From: DASQPR01 sp963797605
Lineage (GTDB): Bacteria; Actinomycetota; Actinomycetes; Mycobacteriales; Micromonosporaceae
NCBI GenBank assembly: GCA_963797605.1
Contig: CAWCPX010000006.1
Location: 1-64,000 of the forward strand
Direction: 5' to 3'
DNA: 64,000 bases
Shown: one piece after another, positions 54,300-64,000 of the stretch
Layout: each line of letters opens with the position of its first letter
Position numbering within the stretch: position 1 is the stretch's first letter
Made by a program: the position numbers and the translations under genes
Notes under the pieces: model-generated
Databases searched by the model: none
What the model was told of the DNA's origin: nothing
Seen by the model: the letters and a program-made list of their open reading frames with translations, nothing else

Positions 54300-55540
54300 C
54301 TACCGGTGAGACGGCACGAGCGCGTGGGATCGGGAGTCGGTCACCTCGCGGATCATCCGTACCGCGTCATCATGGCCTTGACCTGGCATTGAGCTGCCGT
54401 CACGCAGCCGCAGCGACACCTCGCCCGCCTGCGCTTCGCGAGCGCCGATCACCGCGACGTACGGGATCTTCCGCTTCGCGCCGTCGCGGATCCGGGCGCC
54501 CAGCGAACCGTCGAGCGACCATCCGCCCGCAGTCCGGCCGCGACGCACCGGCGAGCGAACGCGATCGCGTCATCCGCCTGATCGTCGCTGATCGGCACCG
54601 CGAGCACCTGCACCGGCGCGTACCAGGCCGGGAAGGCGCCCGCCGTGCACCTCGATCAGGTAGGCGAACAGCCGCTCCATCGAACCGACGATGCTGCGGT
54701 GCACCATCACCGGCCGCTGCCGGCGCACCGGACGCGTCCGCGTAGGACAGGTCGAACTGCTCCGGCTGGTGGAAGTCGACCTGGATGGTGGAGAGGGTCG
54801 ACTCGCGGCCGGCCGGGTCGACGATCTGCACGTCGATCTTCGGCCCGTAGAACGCCGCCTCGCCCGGCGCCTCGACGTAGGACACCCCGGCGTCGTCGAG
54901 CGCCTTCCGGAGCAGTTCCTCGGCGCGCTCCCACATGGCGTCGTTCGCCGGCGTACTTCTCGCGCGTCGCCGCGCAGCGACAGCCGGAAACCCGGCGCTC
55001 TGGATGCCGAGATCCCGGTGCGCCTGCGCGATCAGCGCGAGGATCTCGCCGATCTCGTCGCCGACCTGGTCGAGCGCGCAGAAGTTGTGCGCGTCGTTGA
55101 GCCAGATCGAGCGGACCCGGCTCAGGCCGCCGAGCACGCCGGAGCGTTCGGCCCGGTACTGCGGTCCGATTTCGGCGATGCGCAGCGGCAGGTCGCGGTA
55201 GGAGCGGGCGCGCGACTTGAAGATCAGCGCGTGGTGCGGGCACAGCGACGGCCGCAGCACGAACTCGTCGTCCTCCGACACCGCCATGCATCGGGAACAT
55301 GTCGTCGCCGAAATGCTGCCAGTGGCCGGAGCGCTCGTAGAGTTCCCGCTTGCCGAGCACCGGCGAGTAGACGTGCTGGTAGCCGGCTCGGCGTTCGGCC
55401 TCGCGGAGGTAGGTCTCGACCTCGTAGCGGGCGGCGGCGCCGGCCGGCAGCCAGAACGGCAGCCCGGCGCCGATCAGCGGATCGGAGTCGAAGAGGTCGA
55501 GTTCGCGGCCGAGTTTGCGGTGGTCGATCTGGTGGTTCAT
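54300..55540 (-). CDS. thrS: short threonyl-tRNA synthetase lacking TGS and editing domains (frameshifted)
   Basis: Class II synthetase of about 412 residues. It begins MNHQIDHRKLGRELDLFDSD directly at the catalytic core, so the TGS and editing domains of the usual 650-residue ThrRS are absent. Motif 2 (PQYRAERSGVLGGLSRVR), the zinc-site region LRPSLCPHHALIFKS and DAHNFC, MVHRSIVGSMERLFAYLIEV (motif 3) and the anticodon-binding end AVIGAREAQAGEVSLRLRDG are seen. Shifts lie near 55288, 54960, 54730, 54640 and 54525. A strong ribosome site (AAGGAG) precedes the ATG. A threonine leader peptide and terminator stand upstream, so it is probably induced by poor Thr-tRNA charging. Confidence 0.88.
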
Positions 55541-55577
55541 GGCGGTCTCCTTCGCAGAGGGGCGACCGCCGGCACGC

Positions 55578-55608
55578 AAAACGCCCCGGGCGAGTCGCCC
55601 GGGGCGTT
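55578..55608 (-). terminator. attenuator terminator in the thrS leader
   Basis: RNA arms AACGCCCCGGGCGA (55608-55595) and UCGCCCGGGGCGUU (55593-55580) form a 14-bp perfect hairpin; the run of U residues continues to UUUU at 55578. It stands between the leader peptide and the thrS start, 37 nt before the ATG, so it would stop transcription before the gene. Confidence 0.8.
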
Positions 55609-55627
55609 GCGTGACAGGAAGATCAGG

Positions 55628-55684
55628 TCAGCACAGCGGCACGCCGGGGTCTCCCGGCGTCGTCGTGCAAAAACCGAAGATCAT
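55628..55684 (-). CDS. threonine leader peptide of the thrS attenuator
   Basis: An 18-residue frame MIFGFCTTTPGDPGVPLC ending in TGA at 55628. Codons 7-9 are ACG ACG ACG (Thr-Thr-Thr). No ribosome site is seen, but TACCAT (55697-55692) lies 7 nt upstream of the ATG, as in leaderless actinobacterial transcripts. The third Thr codon is the first base set of a pause hairpin (55660-55641), and the terminator follows 20 nt after the stop. Ribosome stalling at the Thr codons would free the second arm to pair with the terminator's first arm. Confidence 0.7.
   Translation of the reverse strand: MIFGFCTTTPGDPGVPLC
55641..55660 (-). promoter_or_regulatory. pause hairpin / antiterminator arm
   Basis: RNA ACGCCGGG-AGAC-CCCGGCGU, an 8-bp stem starting at the third Thr codon. 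Its second arm CCCGGCGU can instead pair with ACGCC..GGG of the terminator's first arm (8 pairs with a 2-nt bulge), giving the two exclusive folds of a classical attenuator. Confidence 0.65.
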
Positions 55685-55786
55685 GCGCTAAATGGTACGT
55701 GCGCCGAACCAGAACCGCCATCCCGAAACCGTTCGGGGCCCAAACCGTGAGGCGCCGAACCAGCACCGCGACATCGAGACAGGCGG

Positions 55787-57195
55787 TCAGCCGACCTCGT
55801 GCAGCATCAGCTGGCGGGCCGCCTCGGCGATCGAGCCCGACACCGACGGGTAGATCGTGATCGTGTGCGCCAGCTGGTCGACGGTCAGGTGGTTCTCCAC
55901 CGCCATCGCGATCGGCAGGATCAGCTCGCTCGCCTTCGGCGCCACCACCACGCCGCCGATCACCTGCCCGGTCGCCGGTCGGCAGAACAGCTTCACGAAC
56001 CCGTCGTGGATGCCGGCCATCTTCGCCCGGGCGTTGCCGTCCAGCGACAGCATCACGGCGCGGGCCGGCACCCGGCCGCTGTCGACGTCGGCCTGGGAGA
56101 CGCCGACGGTGGCCAGTTCCGGATCGGTGAACACGTTCGCCGCGACCGTCTTCAGCTTGCAGCGGCGCGACCGCCTCGCCGAGCGCGTGCCACATCGCGA
56201 TCCGGCCCTGCATCGCGGCGACGCTCGCCAGCGGCAGCACGCCGGTGCAGTCGCCGGCGGCGTAGACGCCGGGCACGTTCGTGCGGGAGACCCGGTCGAC
56301 GGTCACGTAGCCGCCCGGGCCGACCTCGACGCCGTACTCGGCGAGGCCCAGGCTCGCCGGTGTTCGGGCACCGAGCCGACCGCCATCAGCGCGTGCGAGC
56401 CGGTCACGACGCGGCCGTCGGCCAGCGTGACCTCGACGCCGTCGCCGGTCCGGCGCACCGACGAGGCCCGGGAGTTGTTGAGGATGTCCATGCCGCGGGA
56501 CCGGAACACCCGCTCGATCGCGGTCGAGGCGTCGGCGTCCTCGTGCGGCATCACCCGGTCGCGGCTGGAGACGAGCGTCACCGGCACGCCCATGGCCAGG
56601 TAGGCGGAGGCGAACTCGGCGCCGGTCACGCCGGAGCCGATCACGATCAGGTGCTCGGGCAGCGCGGGCAGGTCGTAGACCTGGCGCCAGGTGAGGATGC
56701 GCTCGCCGTCGGGCAGCGCGTCGGGCAGCAGCCGGGGCGTGGCGCCGGTGGCGATCAGGACCGCGGTGGCGCGCGACGGTCGACGGCGCGGACCGTCGGA
56801 CGGGGTGATCTCGACCCGGTGAGTGTGACCGAGCGTGTCCGAGCCGAGCCGCGCCGTGCCGGTGACGTACGTCGACGCCGGCCTTGATCAGTTTGGCATG
56901 GATGTCGGCCGACTGGGCCACAGCGAGCCGCTTGACCCGGGCGTGCACGGCGGCCGCGTCGACCCGGCACCGCGGCGAGGCCGCCGGCGTCGACGCCGAA
57001 CTGCTCGGTGTCGCGGTAGCCGGTCACCACGTCAGAGCTGGCGATGAACGTCTTCGACGGGACGCAGTCGGACAGCACACAGGCACCGCCGGCCCCATCC
57101 GCCTCGACGACGGTCACCTCCGCGTCGAGTTGGGCGGCGACCAGCGCCGCCTCATACCCGGCCGGCCCGCCACCGATGATCACTATCCGACTCAC
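55787..57195 (-). CDS. lpdA: LpdA-like NAD(P)H-quinone reductase, flavoprotein disulfide reductase family (frameshifted)
   Basis: About 468 residues of the pyridine nucleotide-disulfide reductase family. FAD site VSRIVIIGGGPAGYEAALVA, cysteine pair region GGACVLSDCVPSKTFIASSD, NAD site LIVIGSGVTGAEFASAYLAM, FAD site PGVYAAGDCTGVLPLASVAA and dimerisation domain ending ARQLMLHEVG. The altered cysteine spacing CVLSDC and the lack of an obvious C-terminal HxxxE motif match Rv3303c-type quinone reductases rather than true lipoamide dehydrogenases. Shifts lie near 56990, 56905, 56860, 56360 and 56158. GTG at 57195 is chosen by homology; GTG at 57201 is also open. Confidence 0.85.
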
Positions 57196-57253
57196 GCTCA
57201 CAGCACTCCAGCTCCACGAACGACACGCTCCACCGTATTCTCTCTCACCGGCA

Positions 57254-57731
57254 ATGAGGACTATCGTCATCGCCGTGCGTCACTACGCCGCGTATGGCTC
57301 GAATCTCGACCCCGGTCGGATGCGTGCCTATTGTCCCCAGTCTCCAATGATCGGCACCGGGTGGTTGGAGGGATGGCGGCTGACCTTCGCCGGTGAGGAA
57401 GAGCTCGGCTGGGAGGGCGCGGTCTCGACGATCGTCGAGTCGCCGGGCGACCGGGTCTTCGTGTCGATCTACGACGTCCACCCGTGGGACGCGCAGCAGC
57501 TCGACGAGGTCGAGGGCGTGAACTCCGGCACATACCGCAAGCTGCACGTGCGGGTCGCCACGCCTGGACGGCGACGTGACCGCCTGGGTCTACGTCTTCA
57601 CCGGTTACGAGGGCGGCCTGCCCACGTCGTGGTATTTGAGCGAGATCGCGACGGCGGCCGAGCGCGCCGGCGCCCCGGAGGACTACGTCAAGCGCCTGCG
57701 CGACCGGCCCACGCGCTCGACGACTCTGTAA
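57254..57731 (+). CDS. gamma-glutamylcyclotransferase-like protein (frameshifted)
   Basis: About 159 residues with the GGCT fold. HYAAYGSNLDPGRMRAYCPQ is the typical YGSNL substrate loop; DEVEGVNSGTYRKLHVRV contains the catalytic-glutamate region and VYVFTGYEGGLPTSWYLSEI the end. One extra base near 57565 separates RVATP from DGDVTAWVYVF. The true start may be the ATG at 57254 or the GTG at 57275. In a mycothiol organism its substrate is open; gamma-glutamyl amines are possible. Confidence 0.82.
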
Positions 57732-57737
57732 CGCGCC

Positions 57738-58591
57738 TCACGCCGTCTCGGCTGCCCCTGGCGCGACCACGGCCACTCCCAGCGGCAGCGCCGCGTGGCT
57801 CGATCGCACCTGCGGCAACTCGCCGGTCGGGAGCTGGGCGAACTCCATGGCGCCCGCGAGCCAGCCGCACGAACTCGTCGCGCTCGGCCGGCGTCGAAGT
57901 CGCGGAACGCCTCGCCGGAGATCCGGTCGGTCAGCGTCTCCGCCCACAGCCACCGGCGCAGCAGCGGGCGCGAACGCCGGGTAGGGCGGCTGCCACCCGA
58001 ACGCGATCGCCCCGCCTCACGCTCCGGGCCGGCCGCGATCGCCTGGAGCGGCGTGAGCCCGGCCGCGCGGACGGCCAGCAGATGCGCTCCGGCCCGTTGA
58101 TGCCGCAGCAGGTTCATCAGGACGGCTGCCTGGGCCCCGGCACCGGCCTCTCCCGGCACCGCGTGCGCCCCGGCACGTCGGAGACGGCCCGCCACGCGGC
58201 GAACAGCGGCATGGCGGTCGCGTCGGCGGCTCGGCACGGCCCGCTCGGCCAGCTCCACGAGCCGGGACGTGGCTCCGAACCCCTCGAGCTTCTCCGCGCC
58301 CCAACGCCGGCATTGAGCCAGATTGTGACTGGCGATCTCGCTGATCGGGCACGTCTCGCGCGCGGTTTCCCAGGCATCGCGGACGGCCTCCGGCGCGATG
58401 AAACCGATGGACGCGGACACCATCTCGACCGGCACGTCACCCAGGGCGGCTCCGAGCCCGGCGACGAAGAACGCCCACCCGGTGAGGCCCAGCTCACGAG
58501 CGCGCCGCAGCGTCTTCGGGCACTCGGTGAAGGCCTGCCCCAGAAACCGGACGGCGGCCTTGGCGGACGTTGCCGTCTGTTCGGGAGTCAC
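57738..58591 (-). CDS. SCO6745-like helical protein (frameshifted)
   Basis: About 283 residues, helical. N-terminal VTPEQTATSAKAAVRFLGQA then ELGLTGWAFFVAGLGAALGD and VEMVSASIGFIAPEAVRDAW, and a C-terminal part with LLRRWLWAETLTDRIS and HAALPLGVAVVAPG. The GxxFxxRxAPLGxVPxxVVxATFxxFxP-like middle recalls the SCO6745 family of unknown function. Shifts lie near 58225, 58150, 58045, 57965 and 57865. Convergent with the cyclotransferase gene (6-nt gap). GTG at 58591 gives the shortest start that keeps the family-like N-terminus. Confidence 0.65.
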
Positions 58592-58635
58592 GTAGTGATT
58601 GTGCCCATCGACAGCGGGTAGCGGGTAGCCCTTCC

Positions 58636-59552
58636 TCACCCGTCCGTGTCACCGGCGGGCGGGTTTTTCGTGGTGCCACGGCTCTGTGCCCGAGCCACGG
58701 CTCGATCGGCGGCTGTCAATGAACGTTGGGCGGCGGTCAGGGCTTGGGCGGCGGCGAGGCGAGTCGTTTCGGCCGCTGTCGCGGCGCTGTGCGCGGCCAC
58801 TCGGTCCCGGCGCAGCTCCAGGAGCCGGGCTTCGAGAGCGGTCAGGCGCGCGGACGCTTCGGCGGCAGCGGCGGCGGTCTCGTCTCGGCGGGTTTCAGCG
58901 GCCGCCACGGCTTCGCGGGCTTTGTCGGCAGCGCGGATCAGCGCGGTTTCGTGGTCCGCGGATCGCTTTGGCGGCGGCGGTGCGGTTGGGGGCGCCGGTG
59001 GACGTACCCGTGACGGAATTTGATCTTGTGTGGGTGGGCTTGGCACGGCTCGCAGCGACCCACGCGGCGCCTCCCCGAAGCCGTCGTAGTGCACGGATTT
59101 CAGCAACCGGCCCGCACGCACCTGCTCGGCGATCGACTCGTCGGCGACCGCCGCGCTCAGCGTGGCCTCCACCTCCGCCACCGGCAGACCCGATCGGGCC
59201 GCTCCCGACGCGACCGCGAGATCACTGGCCTGACGCACCAGGCCGGCGATCTGCGTGCGGCGGCGGGTGGCGAGTTCGCGGAGGTCGGTGCCACGAAGGT
59301 CGCCCTGAGCCGACCGCATCGCGACGCCCAGCTCCAACAACTCGTCGAGTTGCGGCGCGGCCCGCATCGCCAGCAGGTTGACCAGCCACGCGGCCACGGT
59401 CGGGCGACGAAATTTGCCGATCGCGGTGGCCGTCGCGCGATCGCCTGCGCCCGAGCCGTCGCGGCCGCTTCATCGCGCGCGGGCACGAACTCGGCAGGCG
59501 GCAGCGCGAACAGCCGTTCGGCCAGTCGATCCAGTCCGCTCGCCGTGCTCAC
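58636..59552 (-). CDS. coiled-coil protein of unknown function (frameshifted)
   Basis: About 305 residues. The N-terminal domain LDRLAERLFALPPAEFVPAR, GDRATATAIGKFRRPTVAAW and LVNLLAMRAAPQLDELLELG is shared by an actinobacterial family with the motif FxxxRDxxA...GD-x3-A-x-I-x3-RRPT-x-AAW. A Pro-rich linker follows (RPPAPPTAPPPPKR), then a long Ala/Glu/Arg coiled coil (DKAREAVAAAETRRDETAAA). One shift near 59440. The start is GTG at 59552. No function is known to me. Confidence 0.7.
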
Positions 59553-59789
59553 CCGACCAGTCTGACGGAACCTGGGCTCCCCGCGCGGCGTCTTATCCGT
59601 GTATTGCCGGCCGTGTCGTCGCGGCAGGCGCCGAGGCAAAGCACCTGTTCCAAAAGTCCGATCGAGCGAGCCGCGACGCAGCCGCGGCCGAACAGCGGCT
59701 TTTGGCACTCGCGCTACGAGCGAGACCACCGATCGGCGCTGCACAGGCGCCGATTGCCGGGCTCCCTCCGATGAGTCGTGGAGGCTCAC

Positions 59790-60731
59790 ATGTTGACGGG
59801 AAAGGTTCGCGTTCGCGCATTAGTCATGATCGTGGCCGGTCTGACACTGGCCGGCATCGCGACCGGTTGCAGCAGCGGCTCGGGAAATTCCGCATCGTCG
59901 GGCGTCGCCGATGGTGGCAAGGTGGCCGCCCCCGCAGCCGCACCGGAGCAGTTCAACGGCGGTGCCGCGGCGCCTGGCGACAAAGTGGCGCCGACGACCG
60001 CGCCCCAGCTGCCGGCCACCGAGGTGCAGCGTTCGATCATCTATCAGGGCACGATGACGGTACGAGTATCCGATGTGGACGCGGCAGCGCTCCGGGCGAC
60101 CGCGATGGCAACCGGCTCCGGTGGTTACGTCGGCGGTGACCAGCGCTCGATCGACGCCCAAGCCTCGGTCGCGACGCTCACGCTCCGGGTGCCGGCGGCG
60201 CAATTCAACACGACGCTCGCCGCGCTCAGCGGTCTCGGCAAGGAGCAGGACCGGCAGGTGTCCACACAGGACGTCACCGAGAAAGTCGTGGACGTGCAGT
60301 CGCGCATCAAGACGCAGCAGGCGAGCGTGGACCGGATCCGCGCGCTGCTGGCCCAGGCCACCTCGGTCGCACAAATCGTGTCGATCGAAGGTGAGTTGAC
60401 GCAGCGAGAGGCGGACCTGGAGTCGTTGGAGGCGCAGATGCGCTCGCTGACCGACCTCACATCGCTCTCGACGATCACGGTGACGTTGCTCGGGCCGGAG
60501 GCGAAGCTCACGGCGAAGCCCGCCGAGCACCACAAGGGATTCGTGGCCGGATTGAAGTCGGGCTGGCACACGTTCGTCGACTCGGTCACGGTGCTGTTCC
60601 AGGTGATTGGCGCGCTGCTGCCGTTCCTGGTCGCGATCGGGATTCCAGCCTGGATCATCATCGCGCTGATTCGGCGCCGGCGCCGGCACCGGCCCGCCGT
60701 GGAGGCCGCGCCGACGCCGGAGCAGAGCTGA
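59790..60731 (+). CDS. DUF4349-type lipoprotein
   Basis: A 313-residue exported lipoprotein: a signal peptide with lipobox LAGIATGC (Cys about residue 26), a Ser/Gly/Ala linker, then a DUF4349 domain (RSIIYQGTMTVRVSDVDAAA, GGYVGGDQRSI, TLRVPAAQFNTTLAALSGLG), a coiled coil (SIEGELTQREADLESLEAQM), and a C-terminal membrane helix (LLPFLVAIGIPAWIIIALIR) with a basic cytoplasmic tail. So it is anchored at both ends. The ATG at 59790 lies 3 nt after GGAGGCTC. Function unknown. Intact. Confidence 0.85.
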   Translation: MLTGKVRVRALVMIVAGLTLAGIATGCSSGSGNSASSGVADGGKVAAPAAAPEQFNGGAAAPGDKVAPTTAPQLPATEVQRSIIYQGTMTVRVSDVDAAALRATAMATGSGGYVGGDQRSIDAQASVATLTLRVPAAQFNTTLAALSGLGKEQDRQVSTQDVTEKVVDVQSRIKTQQASVDRIRALLAQATSVAQIVSIEGELTQREADLESLEAQMRSLTDLTSLSTITVTLLGPEAKLTAKPAEHHKGFVAGLKSGWHTFVDSVTVLFQVIGALLPFLVAIGIPAWIIIALIRRRRRHRPAVEAAPTPEQS

Positions 60732-60737
60732 CCTATC

Positions 60738-60841
60738 GGCAACCCCCGGCTACAAGCCGGGTGTTGCCAGGCCTGCTGCAACACTCAAAACCACGCATCC
60801 TGGCAACCCCCGGCTACAAGCCGGGTGTTGCCAGGCCTGCT
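60738..60841. repeat. two exact copies of a 40-bp hairpin repeat
   Basis: The same 40 bp stand at 60738-60777 and 60802-60841. Each folds through GGCAAC..GTTGCC and GGCT-ACA-AGCC arms. Copy 1 starts 7 nt after the lipoprotein stop and would end that transcript; copy 2 contains the last codons and TAG of the convergent M20 gene and would end that one. Confidence 0.85.
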
Positions 60842-62107
60842 AATGCCGTATGGATCATCACCCGGACGCCGTGCGCGATCGCTCGCTCATCGACGTCGAA
60901 CGCCGACTGGTGGATGTCGAACTTGTCGGTCGCGCCCGGCACGCCCACGCCGAGCCGGATCATCGAACCCGGCACCTGGTCGAGGTAGAACGCGAAGTCC
61001 TCGCCGCCCATGCTGATCTCGGCCTCGACGACCCGATCGGGGCCGAGCGCGGCGGCGGCGGCGCCGGCGATCACGGCGGTCGCCATCCGGTCGTTGATGA
61101 CCGGCGGCACGCCGCGCCGGTAGTCGACCTCGACGCTGTGGCGCCGGTGGACGCGACCACGTCGTGGACCAGCTTGCGTCACCAGCTCCGGAACCTCTCG
61201 CCACATCTCGCGGCTGAGAATGCGCACCGTGGCCCGCGCGAACCCTTCGACTCGGGATCGCGTTCGCCGCCTCGCCCGCGCGCACCGCCCCGAACACCAT
61301 CGAGACGCCGGCGCGCGGGTCGAGCCGGCGGTCGCAGCAGCGACGGCACGTCGACGATCACCCGGCCGAGCGCGTGCACCAGATCTGCGGTCAGATGCGG
61401 ACGCGCGGTGTGCCCGCCCGCGCCGATGCAGCCGGATCTCGACCATGTCCGCGGCCGCGGTGAACGGGCCGGACCGCACCCCGACGAGCCCGACCGGGAA
61501 GGTGCGGGCGCGCAGTGCAGCGCGAAGATCGCGGAGACGTCCGTCAGGCCGCCGGCGGCGATCACCTCGGGCGCGCCCGACGGCGTCGCCTCCTCGGACG
61601 GCTGGAACAGCAGCCGCACCGTGCCCGGCAGCTCGCCGCGGTCGGCAAGCTGGGCAGCGCGAGACCGACGCCGAGCAGGATCGTGGTGTGGACGTCGTGA
61701 CCGCAGGCGTGGCAGACGTTGTCGACGGTGGAGCGGTAGGAGACGTCCTTGCTGTCCTGCAGCGGCAGCGCGTCCAGGTCGGCGCGCAGCGCGATGATCG
61801 AGCCCGCGTGCCGTTGCCGGGACGTCGCAGATGACGCCGTTGCGCTTGGGCAGCAGCCGAGGCGACAGACCGGCCGACATCAACTCGCGTCATGACCAGC
61901 TCCGCCGTCTCGAACTCCTGGCCGGACAGCTCCGGATGCGCGTGCAGATGGCGACGCGATACGGCGATCGAGGTCGGCGCCCTTGTCGCGTCAGCCAGCG
62001 GTCGAGCTCGACCCGGCAAGCGGCTCGGCGCCCGGCGGCACGGTCGGCCAGTCGGCGGTCAGTTCGCCGGCCTCAAGGCTCAGCGGAGACGTCAGCGCAG
62101 AGGTCAC
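60814..62107 (-). CDS. M20-family amidohydrolase (frameshifted)
   Basis: Metal-dependent amidohydrolase of about 430 residues (hippurate/N-acyl-amino-acid hydrolase type). Seen: RRHLHAHPELSGQEFETAEL, ALRADLDALPLQDS, HACGHDVHTTILLGVGLALA (metal His/Asp), LFQPSEEATPSGAPEVIAAG (catalytic Glu and metal Glu), AGGHTARPHLTADLVHALG and SMGGEDFAFYLDQVPGSMIR. Shifts are frequent (about ten between 61140 and 62020). The stop TAG lies inside the second 40-bp hairpin repeat, so the last residues (LAGLATPGL) come from the repeat. The start is GTG at 62107 after AAGAAGAG. Confidence 0.87.
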
Positions 62108-62423
62108 GATCTCTTCTTGATCTCGATCGATGGGAGACAACTTGGTCAGCCTAGCCCCGACCCGGTGACGCTGCGCAATCCCGTTCGCGTGGTGGCGAGA
62201 TTGCGGAGAGTCACGGAAACCCTGGTAGGTGCGGTCCGTGGCGGCGGATGCGGTGCGCGGTGCGGCGTTGAAAGCAGGCATGTGCTGCACACCCTTCTAC
62301 AACGTGTGACGGCGCGCTCCGGAAACGCGCCCGGCGCGCCAATCGGGTCATGAAGATTTTTTCAGCCCAGCTGAGCGTCGGAGTCGCACCGATTGTGCGG
62401 TCCTGGTACCCAGCTCGATCCGG
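62108..62423. other. 316-nt intergenic region
   Basis: Separates the M20 gene from the mutase gene on the same strand. No protein-like frame is seen. It contains a GCGGATGCGGTGCGCGGTGC low-complexity stretch near 62240-62265. The M20 promoter should lie here; no boxes can be assigned. Confidence 0.4.

Positions 62424-64000
<1,577 letters not shown>

Noticed and set aside
55541..55790. A T-box riboswitch in front of thrS.
   Set aside because: No T-box sequence or specifier loop is seen; the Thr-codon leader peptide with terminator explains the region better.

Overview
The window is chromosomal DNA of a high-GC, mycothiol-producing actinomycete (Actinomycetota). Supporting this are mshB, the Rv0249c-type succinate dehydrogenase anchor, GlpX beside a DUF4245-type protein, the acyl-CoA carboxylase beta/epsilon pair beside birA and maf, GTP-type PEP carboxykinase, PIN-PhoH beside a short-chain Z-prenyl synthase, frequent GTG starts and 4-nt overlapping operons. 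The genus cannot be fixed from the sequence. I saw no rRNA, tRNA, CRISPR, insertion sequence or phage gene. It is almost wholly core and housekeeping DNA with a few accessory insertions.

Layout. 0-8 kb: ferredoxin fdxA (cut by the left edge), two membrane proteins, mshB, an S9 peptidase and the tldD-tldE pair. 8-12 kb: the sdhCAB operon ending in two tandem hairpins. 12-17 kb: mutT, a degenerate pterin-dehydratase-like protein, ychF, an acyl-CoA dehydrogenase and an alkylation-repair pair (Ada/AlkA fusion overlapping ogt). 17-24 kb: a two-gene ABC exporter, a glycine-rich protein, rmuC and ispH. 24-30 kb: xseA-xseB, a DUF4245-type protein, and the coupled operon glpX / YdcZ-like transporter / sugar kinase. 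30-36 kb: a ferredoxin-NADP reductase-like flavoprotein overlapping a rhomboid protease, a secreted trypsin-like protease, a lytic-transglycosylase-like protein behind a highly structured leader, PIN-PhoH and uppS. 36-45 kb: pckG, gtrA/MaoC, a PH-domain protein, birA, accD-accE, an inserted PRMT-like methyltransferase, then maf. 45-53 kb: an O-methyltransferase, a large LuxR/ATPase regulator, a DrrAB-like ABC exporter with a PadR regulator, and the biotin carboxylase/carrier subunit. 53-64 kb: a VOC protein, a short threonyl-tRNA synthetase behind a threonine leader peptide and terminator, an LpdA-like flavoprotein, gamma-glutamylcyclotransferase, an SCO6745-like protein, a coiled-coil protein, a DUF4349-type lipoprotein, an M20 hydrolase, and an acyl-CoA mutase cut by the right edge.

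Quality. Many otherwise well conserved genes are interrupted by single-base shifts. Where I could rebuild the expected codons, most are one extra base, very often a G placed after a C (or a C before a G), and the homologous reading continues at once in the next frame. Such events are dense at 0-6.5, 17.7-25.5 and 49-64 kb and nearly absent at 6.5-17.7, 26-29.6 and 39.5-49 kb. I read these as assembly or consensus errors and annotate each affected gene as one CDS over its full span. Three in-frame TAG codons (tldD, the transglycosylase, the MaoC tail) are noted separately.

The most interesting signals are the threonine attenuator in front of the short thrS (55578-55684), the structured leader of the transglycosylase gene (33061-33321), the PRMT-like methyltransferase inserted between accE and maf, and the large inverted repeat upstream of pckG.
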